Positions 17,910-26,257 of a DNA stretch of 55,175 nucleotides are shown in pieces. Source of the stretch: an uncultured Duncaniella sp. Lineage in GTDB: Bacteria > Bacteroidota > Bacteroidia > Bacteroidales > Muribaculaceae. Where the stretch lies: positions 1 through 55,175 of the forward strand of contig CAJURI010000008.1 in assembly GCA_910588795.1 (NCBI GenBank). Direction: 5' to 3'. The notes under the pieces are model-generated. The model was given only the letters and a program-made list of their open reading frames with translations, had not been told where the DNA came from and ran no database searches. Position numbers and translations under genes: made by a program. Within the stretch, counting starts at the first letter, position 1. The number at the start of each line of letters is the position of its first letter.

Positions 17910-18931
17910 CAGAACACATGCAGTCACAACCCCACACCATCATTATCGCAGAAGCCGGCGTCAACCACAACGGATCATTGGACACGGCAATAGAGATGAT
18001 ACACCGCGCATCCGACGCCGGTGTCGACTACGTAAAATTCCAGACATTCAAGGCCGAGAATCTCGTGTCGGCTACTGCCCCACAGGCCCGATATCAGAAA
18101 GAGAATTGCAAAGGCGACGGCACCCAGCTTACAATGCTCCGGGCACTCGAACTAAACGGGGATGACTTCAAGATCCTTGCCGATGAGTGCTCCAGATGCG
18201 GCGTAGGGTTCATGAGCACACCTTTTGATCTCAGTTCGATAGATCTTCTCGCACCCTTTGACATGGATTTCTGGAAAATTCCGTCAGGAGAAATAACCAA
18301 CCTGCCATATCTGCGGCGGATAGCATCAAAAGGAGGACGAGTGATCCTCTCCACCGGGATGTCGACAATCAACGAAGTCCGAGATGCTGTCACCGCGCTC
18401 GCAAAAGGCGGCATAGCGAAAAAAGACATATATCTGCTCCACTGCACCACTCAGTACCCCACCCCATATGAATATGTCAACCTCCGTGCTATGGACTCAC
18501 TCAGAGAGTTAGGCTGTGCCGGAGTCGGATACAGCGACCACACCCAAGGCATATTGGTACCCATAGCAGCCGTCGCACGAGGAGCAGAGATCATAGAAAA
18601 ACATTTTACGCTTGACCGTTCCATGCCCGGACCTGACCACAAAGCCTCCCTTACCCCGGAGGAACTTTCGGAAATGGTGCTCAAAATCAGGCAGACAGAA
18701 AAGCTGCTTGGATCAGGACATAAGATTGTCACTGAAACCGAACGTCCCAACATAGAAGTAGCCCGCAAAAGCATTGTAGCCGCAAGACACATACACCGCG
18801 GAGAACTTCTGACCGACGACAATCTTACAGCCAAGCGACCGGGATCAGGCATCAGCCCGATGCTATGGGATTCGATAACAGACACATATGCCGTCAGAGA
18901 CTTTATGCCCGACGAACAGATAGAAATATAA
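17906..18931 (+). CDS. neuB: N-acetylneuraminate/legionaminate-type synthase
   Basis: Condenses phosphoenolpyruvate with a six-carbon N-acetyl sugar to form a nine-carbon sialic-acid-like sugar. The 341-residue product has the NeuB TIM barrel (IIAEAGVNHNGSLDTAIEM near 13-31, VKFQTFKAENLVS, GYSDHTQG, IEKHFTLDRSMPGPDH) and a C-terminal SAF antifreeze-like domain from about 280 (RKSIVAARHIHRGELL). Sialic, legionaminic and pseudaminic synthases cannot be separated with certainty by eye. neuD overlaps upstream, but no neuA (CMP-transferase) or neuC (epimerase) is in the window. The translation may start at 17906 or four codons later. Confidence 0.9.
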   Translation: MTEHMQSQPHTIIIAEAGVNHNGSLDTAIEMIHRASDAGVDYVKFQTFKAENLVSATAPQARYQKENCKGDGTQLTMLRALELNGDDFKILADECSRCGVGFMSTPFDLSSIDLLAPFDMDFWKIPSGEITNLPYLRRIASKGGRVILSTGMSTINEVRDAVTALAKGGIAKKDIYLLHCTTQYPTPYEYVNLRAMDSLRELGCAGVGYSDHTQGILVPIAAVARGAEIIEKHFTLDRSMPGPDHKASLTPEELSEMVLKIRQTEKLLGSGHKIVTETERPNIEVARKSIVAARHIHRGELLTDDNLTAKRPGSGISPMLWDSITDTYAVRDFMPDEQIEI

Positions 18932-18951
18932 GCATTCGCTACAGGGCAAAA

Positions 18952-18986
18952 CAAAAACCGCCTGCCACAAACAATGTGACCGACGG
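18952..18986 (-). terminator. terminator of the tRNA-Arg gene
   Basis: CCGCCTGCCAC (18958-18968) pairs imperfectly with GTGACCGACGG (18976-18986); on the minus strand it is followed by TTTTTG. It lies just after neuB on the other strand and may also stop that transcript. Confidence 0.65.
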
Positions 18987-19017
18987 CCTAACAAACAAAA
19001 AATGAACGAACAAATTG

Positions 19018-19089
19018 TACCTCGGAGGGGAATCGAACCCCTATCTGAAAATTAGGAATTTCCCGTTCTATCCATTGAACTACCAAGGC
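19018..19089 (-). tRNA. tRNA-Arg (anticodon CCT)
   Basis: The reverse strand folds as a full cloverleaf of 72 bases. The acceptor stem pairs GCCTTGG with CCGAGGT (G1-T72 and one other G-T pair). The D stem is GTTC/GAAC, the anticodon stem GGAAA/TTTTC has the loop TTCCTAA giving anticodon CCT, and the T arm is AGGGG-TTCGATT-CCCCT. The discriminator base is A and the 3' CCA is not encoded. It reads AGG arginine codons. Confidence 0.95.
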
Positions 19090-19298
19090 ATTTCCTCTTT
19101 TCTAAAGCAGTGCAAAGTTACTCATAATTCAAGAATTCTCCAAATTCCGAAACATCTTTATTATTTACAAGTAACAAAAGGCAACTTATCTTCATTTTTC
19201 GACTTACAGAAACCTTATATATTATAAATCGTAATGACGGGGATGCCAATTTAATCTTTTTTAACCCGCACAGCAAATTTTCTTTGGCAAAAATTAGG

Positions 19299-19306
19299 TA
19301 ATTTTG
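19299..19306 (+). promoter_or_regulatory. -7 element TAATTTTG for the Crp-type regulator
   Basis: A perfect TAnnTTTG element lies 33 bases before the ATG at 19340. It rules out the in-frame TTG at 19304, which is inside the element, as a start. Confidence 0.65.
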
Positions 19307-19339
19307 CGTGTTTTAAAACATAGTTTCACAGCACGCCTC

Positions 19340-20041
19340 ATGATTAAAAGCACAATAGAGCAATTACTGACTGATGATTTTGCTGAGATTTGGCGTTTAT
19401 TGAGCACTGATGAAAAACATTTGCTCGCCGAGAATTTCACAATCCATCACTATAGAAAAAATCAGGTGATATATGCCGAAAAAGAAGAGCCTGAATTTTT
19501 ATGGTGTCTTATTGAAGGCAAAGTCAAGAAATATAAGGACGGCATAGGCGGAAGATGTCAGATAATCAGGCTTATAAAGCCCATAGAATATTTCGGTTAC
19601 CGCGCATATTTCGCAGGGGAGCACTATGTGTCAAGCGCGGCCACTCTTGAGCCTTCCACTCTTGCTACAATACCTATGTCACTGGTGGAAAGCCTGATAA
19701 CCAACAATAATAAACTCGCGATGTTCTTTATTCACGAACTGTCGCGCAACCTTGGCTCATCGGACACCAAAATCGTCAATCTTACTCAGAAACACATCCG
19801 CGGACGCCTTGCCGAAGCCCTCATTGTGCTGCTTGACAACTATGGCGTAGAGGAGGATGACAACATGACCCTAAAGATATATCTCGGAAGAGAAGATCTT
19901 GCCAATCTGTCAAACATGACGACCTCCAATGCAATCAGGACACTAAGCCAATTTGTCAACGACCATCTGATTGTCGTTGACGGGCGAAAAATCAAAATCC
20001 TAAACGAACCTCAGCTACGCAAGATATCCAAGCACGGCTGA
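19340..20041 (+). CDS. Crp/Fnr family transcriptional regulator
   Basis: A 233-residue regulator with an N-terminal cyclic-nucleotide-binding-like beta roll (residues about 20-125) and a C-terminal winged helix. In the latter, YLGREDLANLSNMTTSNAIRTL near 189-210 is the recognition region. The N-terminus lacks the cysteines that hold an Fnr iron-sulphur cluster, so it is not an oxygen-sensing Fnr of the classic type. It lies 46 bases before the Na+-coupled transporter on the same strand and may be in one operon with it. The ligand and targets are not evident. The start at 19340 was chosen because it follows the -7 element. Confidence 0.88.
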   Translation: MIKSTIEQLLTDDFAEIWRLLSTDEKHLLAENFTIHHYRKNQVIYAEKEEPEFLWCLIEGKVKKYKDGIGGRCQIIRLIKPIEYFGYRAYFAGEHYVSSAATLEPSTLATIPMSLVESLITNNNKLAMFFIHELSRNLGSSDTKIVNLTQKHIRGRLAEALIVLLDNYGVEEDDNMTLKIYLGREDLANLSNMTTSNAIRTLSQFVNDHLIVVDGRKIKILNEPQLRKISKHG

Positions 20042-20087
20042 CACGACCAACTCCACACTCTCTGTAAACCTACCTACACATTAAAAT

Positions 20088-21443
20088 ATGGCAAACACAC
20101 CAAAATTCGCATCAAAAATAGGGCTGATCGCTGCGACAGTCGGTTCGGCTGTAGGATTAGGGAATGTGTGGAGATTCCCGGCCGAGGTGCAAAGCAATGG
20201 TGGAGCGGCATTCCTGCTCATATATATAATCTGTATATTCCTTCTCGGGATACCAGTAATGACCGCCGAATTCGCTTTGGGCAGAGGAGGCGAATCCGAC
20301 GCAACCGGAGTGTACTCCAAAGTGACACCCGGCCGCAAGGGATGGTGGCTCGCAGGATTATTGGCAATCATAGCGTCCTACCTCATTCTGTCTTTTTATA
20401 TGGTGGTGTCAGGATGGACATTCGAATATCTTGTACAGTCCCTGACAGGCGACCTCTACTCATCGGCATCAATCGGAGAGGACGCATTCAAGGAACGCAT
20501 GGGCAGTTATATAACCGGTACATACCGCCCAATAGTCATGACCGTCATAATGATAGCCGCAAACATATATGTGCTGCTGCGAGGCGTGCAGGCAGGCATA
20601 GAAAGGATGTCAAATGTAATGATGCCGGTGCTTTTCATCTTGCTGCTGATATTCTGCGGTGTGTCACTGTCGCTTGACAAGGCATCAGCCGGACTTGAAT
20701 TTTTCCTCAGGCCTGACTTCTCGGCAATCACACCTGGCACCGTTGTCAACGCATTGGGACAGGCATTCTTTTCGCTGAGCCTCGCCATGGGCATCCTTGT
20801 AACTTATGCGAGCTACTATCCGGCCGGAGCAAAACTCACCCGTACAGCTGTGACCGTGTCGCTTCTTGACCTTATGGTAGCATTTTTCATGGGAATAATC
20901 ATCTTCCCCGCCGTTATGACATTCGGCCTTCAGGACAGTAACCTTGCAGGATCGGCACTTGTGTTCATAACCTTGCCGGAGATTTTCGCCCAAATGGGAG
21001 GCACATGCATATGGTCATCACTTTTCTTTCTGCTGCTGACCCTTGCAGCCTTCACCTCCACTATATCACTTGCCGAAGTGTCCGTGGCATTCATGCAGAA
21101 ACGCGCCGGGATGTCGCGCACTGCCGCAGTGCTCACCGTGACCCTGCCCCTTCTCATATTAAGCCCGATATGTTCGCTGTCGGTAGGACCGTGGAGCGGA
21201 TACACTATAGCAGGACTCACAATATTTGATTTTCTCGACACCATAACCACCAACTTCATGCTACCCGTAGGAGGCATACTGATGTGCATATATATGGGAT
21301 GGGTTGCCCCGAAATCATTTTTCCAAAAAGAGCTTACCAACAATGGCAAGCTCCGTTCGAGGGCACTCGGACTGATCCACTTCATCGTAAAATGGATAGC
21401 CCCAGTGCTTATAACTCTGATACTTATAGGGCAGTTAGTCTGA
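20088..21443 (+). CDS. neurotransmitter:sodium symporter (NSS/SNF) family transporter
   Basis: A Na+-driven importer of the LeuT-like family, usually for amino acids. The 451-residue product has eleven to twelve hydrophobic segments. Segment 1 carries the sodium-site signature GSAVGLGNVWRFP near 17-29, followed by GGAAFLLIYIICIFLLGIP. Bacterial members of this length are typical. The substrate cannot be read from the sequence. It follows the Crp-type regulator by 46 bases. Its last nine bases overlap the end of the convergent lipoprotein gene. Confidence 0.92.
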   Translation: MANTPKFASKIGLIAATVGSAVGLGNVWRFPAEVQSNGGAAFLLIYIICIFLLGIPVMTAEFALGRGGESDATGVYSKVTPGRKGWWLAGLLAIIASYLILSFYMVVSGWTFEYLVQSLTGDLYSSASIGEDAFKERMGSYITGTYRPIVMTVIMIAANIYVLLRGVQAGIERMSNVMMPVLFILLLIFCGVSLSLDKASAGLEFFLRPDFSAITPGTVVNALGQAFFSLSLAMGILVTYASYYPAGAKLTRTAVTVSLLDLMVAFFMGIIIFPAVMTFGLQDSNLAGSALVFITLPEIFAQMGGTCIWSSLFFLLLTLAAFTSTISLAEVSVAFMQKRAGMSRTAAVLTVTLPLLILSPICSLSVGPWSGYTIAGLTIFDFLDTITTNFMLPVGGILMCIYMGWVAPKSFFQKELTNNGKLRSRALGLIHFIVKWIAPVLITLILIGQLV

Positions 21444-21902
21444 CACTTTTTCCTGTTGCCCCGTAGCGGATCCCGGATAAGTGATCTTACCGGTGGTGCG
21501 GTCATACGTTATCACAGTGTCAACCATAGTAAGCTTGTAATAGTACTTATCCCTTTTCATCTCGTACACTCCGGCCTGCTGTTCGGTAGCCTGAAGATAC
21601 TCATACAACTCTGTCGGCAGCTGGTCATACATCAGCACCTGAGGAAGCACAGCCCCATTGCCGTCAATCTCCTTCCATGCATCCTCACTGTCGAATGTAA
21701 TTGTAGGCCCCCCGGAAAGCTGCACCACACATCCGCCGTCGTTCAGTTCCTGAAAACTTTTAACGCCAAGCCCCGGAAAATACTGTGTGGTAAACTTTGC
21801 CACTGCAGAAGGCATTTCCTCTGACGCATCGCTTGAACAAGCACCTAATGCCACAAAGATGCCAAGCATCACAAACAGAAGTATATTCGAGATATTTTTC
21901 AT
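21435..21902 (-). CDS. PepSY-like (DUF2874) periplasmic lipoprotein
   Basis: A 155-residue secreted protein with a lipoprotein signal ending at Cys22 (FVALGAC). The mature part has the pattern of the PepSY-like/DUF2874 family common in Bacteroidales: a helix with PSAVAKFTTQYFPG, a strand with VVQLSGGPTITFDSEDAWKEID, and a second PepSY-like unit (LPTELYEYLQATEQQAGVYEM, then YYYKLTMVDTVITYDRTTG). This family resembles beta-lactamase-inhibitor-like folds, but no inhibitor activity is shown. The 3' end overlaps that of the convergent NSS transporter by nine bases, with no terminator between. Confidence 0.82.
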   Translation of the reverse strand: MKNISNILLFVMLGIFVALGACSSDASEEMPSAVAKFTTQYFPGLGVKSFQELNDGGCVVQLSGGPTITFDSEDAWKEIDGNGAVLPQVLMYDQLPTELYEYLQATEQQAGVYEMKRDKYYYKLTMVDTVITYDRTTGKITYPGSATGQQEKVSD

Positions 21903-22084
21903 GATGACTGAAATTTAGAAGTGGAGATCCTTAATTGTTTTTCACTAAAACACCTGAGAGGGTTAAATTGTTGTAATTTCAAGTAATAAGTTTTAACCGC
22001 GCTATTCATGTACGACCGTCAGCAAGAGTATCGGCAACATAATTTTACAAAAACTGCCTCATAACAAAAATGCTCCATTTATTA

Positions 22085-22116
22085 TTTGGTAAGATTAACG
22101 ATTCTTGGTAATTTTG
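22085..22116 (+). promoter_or_regulatory. promoter of the DUF115 gene
   Basis: TTTG (22085-22088) and TAATTTTG (22109-22116) are 20 bases apart, with the ATG at 22146. The remaining 21903-22084 stretch shows no gene or strong hairpin. Confidence 0.8.
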
Positions 22117-22145
22117 TTCTATAATCGAAAAGATCATATTCACAG

Positions 22146-23015
22146 ATGCTCGCAGATAGAATATCAGAAATCCTGAACCTGACAGGACAATCTCTGAAAA
22201 GCCTTGTCAAACTTGCCATACAGTCACGACGCCCGTCAATAACGGCAGGTGAACGAAAAGGCAAAAGGCTGCTTATACTTGGCAACGGGCCTTCGCTTGC
22301 CGACAATCTCGCGAATGACATGGACATACTTCTGTCAGAGGACACTCTTGCTGTAAATTTTGCAGCTAACACCCCCGAGTTCCTTGCCCTGAAACCAAAG
22401 TTCTATCTTCTCATGGACCCGCACTTCTTCCTGAATCCGCCCACTGATCCCAACGTCACCGCGCTATTCAGAAACTTAAACGAGAAGGTCAACTGGGACA
22501 TGACCCTTTATCTCCCCGTAAAATATTCCGCAGCATCCACAGGTATCAACAATCCTCACATACATATCGAGAACTTCAACACAGTCGGCGTAGACGGGTT
22601 CAGCTGCATAAAGAACATGGCCTTCGATACAGGCCGAGGGCTCCCACGTCCACGCAATGTGCTTATTCCCGCGATTATGACCGGTATATGGGCCGGCTAC
22701 AAAGAGATAATCCTTCTTGGAGCCGACCATAGCTGGCTGCGGACACTTGAAGTCAACGATGAAAATTTAGTAGTGAGCATACAGCCACATTTTTACAAAG
22801 ATGGCGAAGAGGAGCTTAAGAGGGTGGCGACACTGTATCGCAACGTTCATCTCCACGAGCTTCTGCTCAGATTTCAGATCGCATTCCGAAGCCATCATGA
22901 AGTCAGGAGGTATGCCGACATAAGAGGAGTGGACATAATCAACTGCACTCCAGGTTCATACATAGACGCATACCGGCGCATGGACATAAGTGCGATAAGA
23001 GACAGCAAACAATAA
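22146..23015 (+). CDS. DUF115 family (MptE-like) protein
   Basis: A 289-residue cytoplasmic protein of the DUF115 family, which includes archaeal 6-hydroxymethyl-pterin pyrophosphokinase MptE and proteins linked to glycan synthesis in bacteria. The hallmark LLILGNGPSLADN lies at 42-54, and a later ILLGADHSWLRT segment near 194-205 is also typical. The bacterial members have no settled activity, so a pterin role should not be assumed. It has its own promoter and is followed by bcp after 56 bases. No glycosyltransferase neighbours are present to suggest a substrate. Confidence 0.75.
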   Translation: MLADRISEILNLTGQSLKSLVKLAIQSRRPSITAGERKGKRLLILGNGPSLADNLANDMDILLSEDTLAVNFAANTPEFLALKPKFYLLMDPHFFLNPPTDPNVTALFRNLNEKVNWDMTLYLPVKYSAASTGINNPHIHIENFNTVGVDGFSCIKNMAFDTGRGLPRPRNVLIPAIMTGIWAGYKEIILLGADHSWLRTLEVNDENLVVSIQPHFYKDGEEELKRVATLYRNVHLHELLLRFQIAFRSHHEVRRYADIRGVDIINCTPGSYIDAYRRMDISAIRDSKQ

Positions 23016-23071
23016 GTAACCAACACAAATATCGTTCAAGCATATCCGCTTGACACCATCGATTATTCATT

Positions 23072-23527
23072 ATGGAAATAGGATCCAAAGTCCCCGACAT
23101 TCTCGGGGTCGACCAGAACGGCAATGAAGTAAAACGCAGCGATTATCCCGGACGCAGCATAGCACTGTATTTCTATCCAAAAGACTCTACATCAGGATGC
23201 ACAGCCCAGGCATGCAATCTGCGTGACAACTATCAGGCACTGATTGACGCCGGATACCAAGTGATAGGGGTAAGCGTTGACAGCGAGGACTCCCACAAGA
23301 AGTTCATAGCAAAGAACTCTTTGCCATTCCCGCTTATAGCCGACACTGACCACAGGCTCGTAAATGAATTCGGCGTATGGGGAGAAAAATCCATGTATGG
23401 ACGCAAATACATGTGCACATTCCGCACCACATTCATAATCTCGCCGGATGGCACAGTAACACGCATCATATCACCTAAAGAGATAAAGACCAAAAGCCAC
23501 GCCGAACAGATACTCAACAACAGATAG
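23072..23527 (+). CDS. bcp: thioredoxin-dependent thiol peroxidase (Bcp/PrxQ)
   Basis: Reduces hydrogen peroxide and organic peroxides with thioredoxin. The 151-residue product has the family length. The peroxidatic Cys43 lies in PKDSTSGCT and the resolving Cys48 five residues on, as in E. coli Bcp; a late catalytic arginine lies in MCTFRTTFIIS. It is cytoplasmic with no signal peptide. Together with sodB it indicates an oxidative-defence capacity. Confidence 0.94.
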   Translation: MEIGSKVPDILGVDQNGNEVKRSDYPGRSIALYFYPKDSTSGCTAQACNLRDNYQALIDAGYQVIGVSVDSEDSHKKFIAKNSLPFPLIADTDHRLVNEFGVWGEKSMYGRKYMCTFRTTFIISPDGTVTRIISPKEIKTKSHAEQILNNR

Positions 23528-23551
23528 GACATAAGAATCAGAGCAAAAGAG

Positions 23552-23582
23552 TTGAACAGTTGACGAAAAATGTTTACCTTTG
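23552..23582 (+). promoter_or_regulatory. promoter of the deaminase-ctp operon
   Basis: TTG (23552-23554) and TACCTTTG (23575-23582) are 20 bases apart, with the start codon at 23606. Confidence 0.75.
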
Positions 23583-23605
23583 CGCCGTAATCTGAAACAA
23601 CCTTT

Positions 23606-24037
23606 ATGGATCTTTCCGGTAAGCAAGAATTGCTTGACAAGCGTTATCTGCGCATGGCGCGGATATGGGCAGAGAACTCATATTGCGAGCGTCGAAAAGT
23701 AGGCGCACTCCTGGTGAAGGACCGCACTATAATCTCTGACGGTTTCAACGGCACTCCCGCGGGTTTCGAGAATGTATGCGAGGATGCCGACGGTGTCACC
23801 AAGACCTACGTACTACATGCCGAAGCAAACGCCATAACAAAAGTGGCCCGCTCCAACAACTCAAGCGAAGGCGCAACACTATATATCACAGCCTCACCAT
23901 GCCTTGACTGCGCCAAACTCATCATACAGTCCGGCATACGCAGAGTAGTGTTCAACGAACTCTACCGCATAACCGACGGGATAGACCTTCTCAACCGTGC
24001 AGGAATAGAATGTCAGCACATACCCGACACCATTTAA
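23606..24037 (+). CDS. dCMP deaminase family protein
   Basis: A zinc-dependent cytidine/deoxycytidylate deaminase of the ComEB/dCMP type, expected to make dUMP for thymidylate synthesis. The 143-residue product has the zinc site His71-Ala-Glu73 (HAEANAI) and Cys99/Cys102 (SPCLDCAK). The N-terminal YLRMARIWAENSYCERRKVGALLV is also typical. It heads an apparent operon with the S41 protease (32-base gap) and the folate cycloligase. A deaminase and a folate enzyme together fit thymidylate and one-carbon metabolism. Confidence 0.9.
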   Translation: MDLSGKQELLDKRYLRMARIWAENSYCERRKVGALLVKDRTIISDGFNGTPAGFENVCEDADGVTKTYVLHAEANAITKVARSNNSSEGATLYITASPCLDCAKLIIQSGIRRVVFNELYRITDGIDLLNRAGIECQHIPDTI

Positions 24038-24069
24038 CATTAGTTTTTTAGATACGCTCCAAATATCTT

Positions 24070-25710
24070 ATGAACAATCGCCTTAAAAAGCCCGACGTCT
24101 GGATGCCCCTGGCTCTGGCGTTAGCCCTCGTAGGGGGTATGTGGATAGGCAAAACCTTCTTCAACAACTACCACGGATGGGATTCCCGGGCAAAGCTCGA
24201 CACCATCCTTGAACTCATCGATGAAAATTATGTCGATGATATTGACACCGACAGCATCCTTGAGGCCTCGCTCTCAGGAATAATGTCCCATCTTGACCCT
24301 CATTCGGTGTATATACCCGCATCCGATCTACAGAGTGTCAACGAAGAGCTTGAAGGATCATTCTCGGGGATAGGGATTTCATTCAACATGCTCGGCGACA
24401 CCATAAACGTGCTTGAGGTCATCTCCGGAGGGCCGTCCGAAAAAGCCGGCATACTGCCCGGCGACCGCATAGTAACCATCAACGACTCCCTCGTAGCCGG
24501 TCAGAAATGGTCCAACAGCAAGGTGATGAGCAATCTGCGCGGGCCCAAGGGCTCAATAGTGCACCTCGGTATAAAGAGACCTACCGCCAAGAAACTGCTG
24601 CCATATGATGTGAAACGCGATGACATACCGGTGACATCGATCGATGCATCCTACTTCATAGACAACGGAATAGGATACATAAAGATCAACAAGTTCGGAG
24701 CGACCACCTACAGCGAATTCCTCACATCAATGGTTACCCTCATGGCCGACGGTGCCGATAAATTCATCATCGACCTCCGCGGCAACGGAGGCGGATTTAT
24801 GGACCACGCCGTGCTTATGGCAAATGAATTCCTGCCTTCAGGAAGCCCGATAGTAGCAATAAAGGGCAAGAACCGCTCACGCGACAACGCCACAATGAGC
24901 GACGGATCCGGATCATTCAAGGACAAGGAGATCGTAGTGCTTATTGACGAGATCTCAGCAAGCGCAAGCGAAATATTTGCCGGTGCCATGCAGGACAACG
25001 ACCGAGGTCTGATAGTAGGGCGCAGATCATTCGGAAAAGGGCTCGTACAGAACCAACTCGAGCTCCCCGACAGCAGCGCGCTCCGCCTCACAATAGCCAG
25101 ATATTACACCCCGTCAGGACGCTGCATCCAGAAGACATATGCCCCCGGAGTTGACTATGAGCGCGAACTGCTCAACCGCTTCGAGCATGGCGAGCTATAC
25201 AGTGCCGACTCCATCAAGCAGGACAAATCGCTTGAATTCACCACTCTACATGGCAGAAAAGTGTATGGAGGAGGAGGTATCACACCCGACATATTCGTCC
25301 CCAACGATTCCTCCGGCATAACATCCTATTATATAAATGTAATAAACGCCGGACTGATACAGAAATTCACCTTTGACTATACCGACACCAACAGAGCCGC
25401 CCTATCGAAGAGCAAAAACGGACATGAGCTCCTCGCTCTGCTGCCGGACGACGACACTCTTCTGCAGAACTTTGTAAACTATGCGCAGAGGAACGGAGTA
25501 GTCCCGCGATGGTACTACATAAACCTTTCGCGAGATCTGCTTGTTAATTCCTTGAAAGCAATGATAGCCCGTAACATACATGGAGTACAGGGTTACTACG
25601 AAGTGTTCAATGATACCGATACGACTGTAATCTCTGCGCTCGAAGCCTTGAAATCGGGCAGATCGGCATTCCCCATAACCGATAGCAGAAATAAAAACGA
25701 CAATGAATAA
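24070..25710 (+). CDS. S41 family C-terminal processing peptidase
   Basis: A periplasmic serine protease of the CtpA/Prc type that trims or degrades envelope proteins. The 546-residue product has an N-terminal signal anchor (WMPLALALALVGGMWIG near 11-27) and a PDZ domain around 90-175 (GIGISFNMLGDTINVLEVI, PGDRIVTIND). The catalytic domain carries the nucleophile in ISASASEIFAGAM near 295-305 and the lysine in GRRSFGKGLVQ near 324. A C-terminal extension of about 130 residues follows, as in Bacteroidales members. It overlaps the next gene by eight bases. Confidence 0.92.
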   Translation: MNNRLKKPDVWMPLALALALVGGMWIGKTFFNNYHGWDSRAKLDTILELIDENYVDDIDTDSILEASLSGIMSHLDPHSVYIPASDLQSVNEELEGSFSGIGISFNMLGDTINVLEVISGGPSEKAGILPGDRIVTINDSLVAGQKWSNSKVMSNLRGPKGSIVHLGIKRPTAKKLLPYDVKRDDIPVTSIDASYFIDNGIGYIKINKFGATTYSEFLTSMVTLMADGADKFIIDLRGNGGGFMDHAVLMANEFLPSGSPIVAIKGKNRSRDNATMSDGSGSFKDKEIVVLIDEISASASEIFAGAMQDNDRGLIVGRRSFGKGLVQNQLELPDSSALRLTIARYYTPSGRCIQKTYAPGVDYERELLNRFEHGELYSADSIKQDKSLEFTTLHGRKVYGGGGITPDIFVPNDSSGITSYYINVINAGLIQKFTFDYTDTNRAALSKSKNGHELLALLPDDDTLLQNFVNYAQRNGVVPRWYYINLSRDLLVNSLKAMIARNIHGVQGYYEVFNDTDTTVISALEALKSGRSAFPITDSRNKNDNE

Positions 25711-26257
25711 AGAAGACATACGCCGCAAGGTAAGAGCCCGCAAGACTATGCTTGACGAGGCCGACAAGCGTACGGCAGCCGAAAAAGTTTTCTCAATTCT
25801 GGAAAAAACAGCGGCTTTCATGCTCGCCGACAGGATACTCATGTACCACTCCTTGCCCGACGAACTGTCCACACATGAATTCATAGACCGCTGGGCATCA
25901 AGAAAGCATTTCTACCTGCCGCGAGTCAACGGGGTAAACCTTGACATACTCCCCTACGACGAGAGCCGGCTGTCATTGGGGTCATTCCACATCGAAGAAC
26001 CTACCGGTGATGACACTACCGACATAAACGACATAGAGCTTATCGTAGTGCCGGCAGTGGCATATGACCGCCAAGGCAACCGTGTCGGCAGAGGCAAAGG
26101 CTACTATGACCGACTGCTCTCAGGCAGCAAAGCCACAAAAATAGGCGTCGGATATGACTTCCAGCTCATAGAAGAGGGCATAGACACTGATCCCCACGAC
26201 ATAAGTATGGACATGGTGATAACCGAGTCATGCCATATAGTCATTCGCCGAAAATAG
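25703..26257 (+). CDS. 5-formyltetrahydrofolate cyclo-ligase
   Basis: Converts 5-formyl-THF to 5,10-methenyl-THF with ATP, recycling this folate storage form. The 184-residue product matches the family. The N-terminal basic helix (DIRRKVRARKTMLDEADK) and the ATP-binding loop VGRGKGYYDRLLS near 130-142 are clear. Its start lies inside the end of the S41 protease gene, indicating coupling. Its last 17 bases overlap the end of the convergent HD-domain gene. Confidence 0.93.
   Translation: MNKEDIRRKVRARKTMLDEADKRTAAEKVFSILEKTAAFMLADRILMYHSLPDELSTHEFIDRWASRKHFYLPRVNGVNLDILPYDESRLSLGSFHIEEPTGDDTTDINDIELIVVPAVAYDRQGNRVGRGKGYYDRLLSGSKATKIGVGYDFQLIEEGIDTDPHDISMDMVITESCHIVIRRK

Noticed and set aside
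19018..19089. tRNA-Arg gene as an integration site of a mobile element
   Set aside because: No integrase and no repeated tRNA 3' segment was seen on either side.
19304..19339. Extended N-terminus of the Crp-type regulator from a TTG at 19304
   Set aside because: The TTG lies inside the TAATTTTG promoter element, and the ATG at 19340 gives a normal protein.
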